NCBI GenBank assembly: GCA_030695265.1
Contig: JAUYTA010000149.1
Location: 1 to 5,670 of the forward strand
Origin: Bacteroidota bacterium
GTDB taxonomy: Bacteria > Bacteroidota > Bacteroidia > Bacteroidales > Prolixibacteraceae
Direction: 5' to 3'
Length of the DNA stretch: 5,670 nucleotides
The translations under genes were made by a program, and so were the position numbers. Below are positions 4,941 to 5,670 of the stretch, one piece after another. Every line of letters begins with the position of its first letter. Position 1 is the first letter of the stretch. Below the pieces are notes generated by a model, which saw nothing but the letters and a program-made list of their open reading frames with translations, was not told the origin of the DNA and searched no databases.

Positions 4941-5560
4941 GGCACGAAACACTCACACGTGCGGTGCTGAAGCTGGTGAGGTGAACGAAATGAAATAGTG
5001 AGCGGCGACGCGAGGAACGAGCGTCAAAGCGAACGGTTGAATGAGTGAGACGAACCGGCTGCAAGCACAAAGGCCATGCGCGAATGCTCCTTTATTTTTA
5101 CCTGCAACCATTAAAGGGCGGTGGGGTATTTGAGGTTTTTGTTTTCCGGGGCAAACTCTACGCAGGGCATACCGCTGGTTGGCATGGGGAAAAGCAAGGG
5201 TGGTGACTGAATGCAATGTAGCGAATTGGGAGGGGTGGAATGTAGCTTCCCGTTTTGGCTTTGAGTTCCGGGTTGTGGGTTGGAAAGCCAAAGGGGAGCG
5301 GAATGAAACGGCGGGTTGGCATGAGCGCAATGGAATGAAGGAAACACTCTTGCGTGGGTTGCCAAGGCTGGGGCTGACAATGAACGGAATGGAACGAAAG
5401 GTGGCGAAACGAAGTGTAGCTCCTGAAGTGAATGAAGTGAAGCGGAAGCACCTGCCGCAGGCTTTGGCCGTAAAACAATTCATGGACTGCACCTTAGACG
5501 GGTGGTGGGGCTTTTTGTGGTTTTTCCGGCCGATTATGCTGATTAGAAAGATACCGGTCG
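4905..5560 (+). ncRNA. G-rich, purine-skewed region with repeated words and nested hairpins: candidate structured RNA or dispersed structured repeat
   Basis: No convincing protein gene is present; open frames on both strands translate to low-complexity, inconsistent products. On the plus strand G greatly exceeds C: 5281-5340 has 25 G, 8 C, 20 A and 7 T. Short words recur: GGAATG at 5237, 5300, 5332 and 5386; TGTAGC at 5217, 5241 and 5415; GGTTGGCATG at 5177 and 5314; a 15-nt word at 4911 and 5272. Strong inverted repeats are visible: 4928-4938 with 4948-4958; 4964-4977 enclosing 5054-5068; 5007-5011 with 5021-5025; 5247-5262 with 5284-5298; 5316-5330 with 5350-5365. The strand and the exact ends are inferred. 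Alternatives are a non-coding repeat family, a decayed group II intron or a cassette-like element. No clear catalytic intron core was recognised. Confidence 0.4.
5069..5099 (+). terminator. Weak terminator-like hairpin inside the G-rich region
   Basis: AAAGG (5069-5073) pairs with CCTTT (5089-5093), with an inner CAT/ATG pairing, and is followed by ATTTTTA. It would close the first structured block (4928-5068) and could end a short transcript there. The stem is only 5 bp plus inner pairs, so this is tentative. Confidence 0.25.
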
Positions 5561-5670
5561 CGAACCGATAGCAGTGATTTCCGAATGACCAGATACAACT
5601 GTTTCAGATATAATTTTTGAAGCAAAATTAGCTCCAATCTTAAAAGGTTTTCTTACAGTCTGAAGATCCC
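5543..5670 (-). CDS. C-terminal end of an unrecognised gene entering from the right edge
   Basis: A minus-strand frame open from the right edge ends at a TAA (5543-5545) and gives 41 residues: it contains VRKPFKIGANFASKIISETV followed by SGHSEITAIGSRPVSF. The helix-then-strand pattern with EITAIG loosely recalls the SpoVS/Alba-like group (VSA...EIQAIG). If so, the protein would be cut short where the G-rich region begins. That comparison is from memory and weak. The composition is ordinary AT-rich coding sequence, unlike the adjoining G-rich stretch. The start and most of the gene lie outside the window. Confidence 0.4.
   Translation of the reverse strand, partial: DLQTVRKPFKIGANFASKIISETVVSGHSEITAIGSRPVSF

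Noticed and set aside
4928..4962. H-type pseudoknot between the 9-nt hairpin loop and the sequence just after the stem
   Set aside because: With an 11-bp stem and no linker to cross it, the two pairings cannot coexist sterically; they are alternatives.
4920..4975. Group II intron domain V
   Set aside because: The GAGGCACG...CGTGCGG pattern is superficially similar, but the GNRA-type loop and catalytic triad geometry could not be fitted, and no intron-encoded reverse transcriptase is in the window.
4953..5492. Long minus-strand open frame of 179 codons, and overlapping 106- and 89-codon frames
   Set aside because: The translation is dominated by Ser, Phe, Arg and Pro from the purine-rich opposite strand, with no domain or consistent start, and it overlaps strong hairpins. 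It is an artefact of skewed composition.
5179..5571. Plus-strand open frame of 130 codons in the G-rich region
   Set aside because: The product is Trp/Gly/Arg/Glu-biased and built from repeated words (GGAATG, GGTTGGCATG), with no recognisable fold. A structured non-coding region explains it better.

Overview
The window looks chromosomal and comes from a member of the Bacteroidota, probably a Bacteroidia lineage such as Marinilabiliales; that rank is inference. The support is: a DUF6266 family gene, several TAnnTTTG boxes (the Bacteroidota -7 element), almost no Shine-Dalgarno sequences, and tRNA genes without an encoded CCA.

Left part (1-1960), conserved functions. A diaminopimelate-epimerase-family gene runs off the left edge on the minus strand. 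A complete rhamnulose-1-phosphate aldolase gene (rhaD) lies upstream of it on the same strand. The 170-bp gap between them carries a perfect 13-bp inverted repeat. Next come two tandem plus-strand tRNA-Gln genes (anticodons TTG and CTG), with their own promoter box upstream and a strong intrinsic terminator downstream.

Middle part (1970-3740), accessory. A gene-poor stretch of about 500 bp holds a 16-nt palindrome overlapping a promoter-like box. It precedes a translationally coupled pair of small plus-strand genes (stop and start share one base). The second resembles HEPN-type all-helical proteins; the first is unrecognised. This is the best candidate for an undescribed two-gene system. Facing it on the minus strand is a short gene that reads in two frames and looks frameshifted.

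Right part (3760-5670). A complete minus-strand DUF6266 gene has its own terminator. It is followed by a small unrecognised plus-strand ORF, then about 600 bp of G-rich, purine-skewed sequence. That stretch is full of repeated short words and nested inverted repeats and has no convincing protein gene. It looks like a structured RNA or a dispersed structured repeat, and its open frames are probably spurious. A minus-strand gene end enters from the right edge.

Only the coupled pair shows evidence of genes working together. The epimerase-like gene and rhaD belong to unrelated pathways, and nothing shows that they form one operon.
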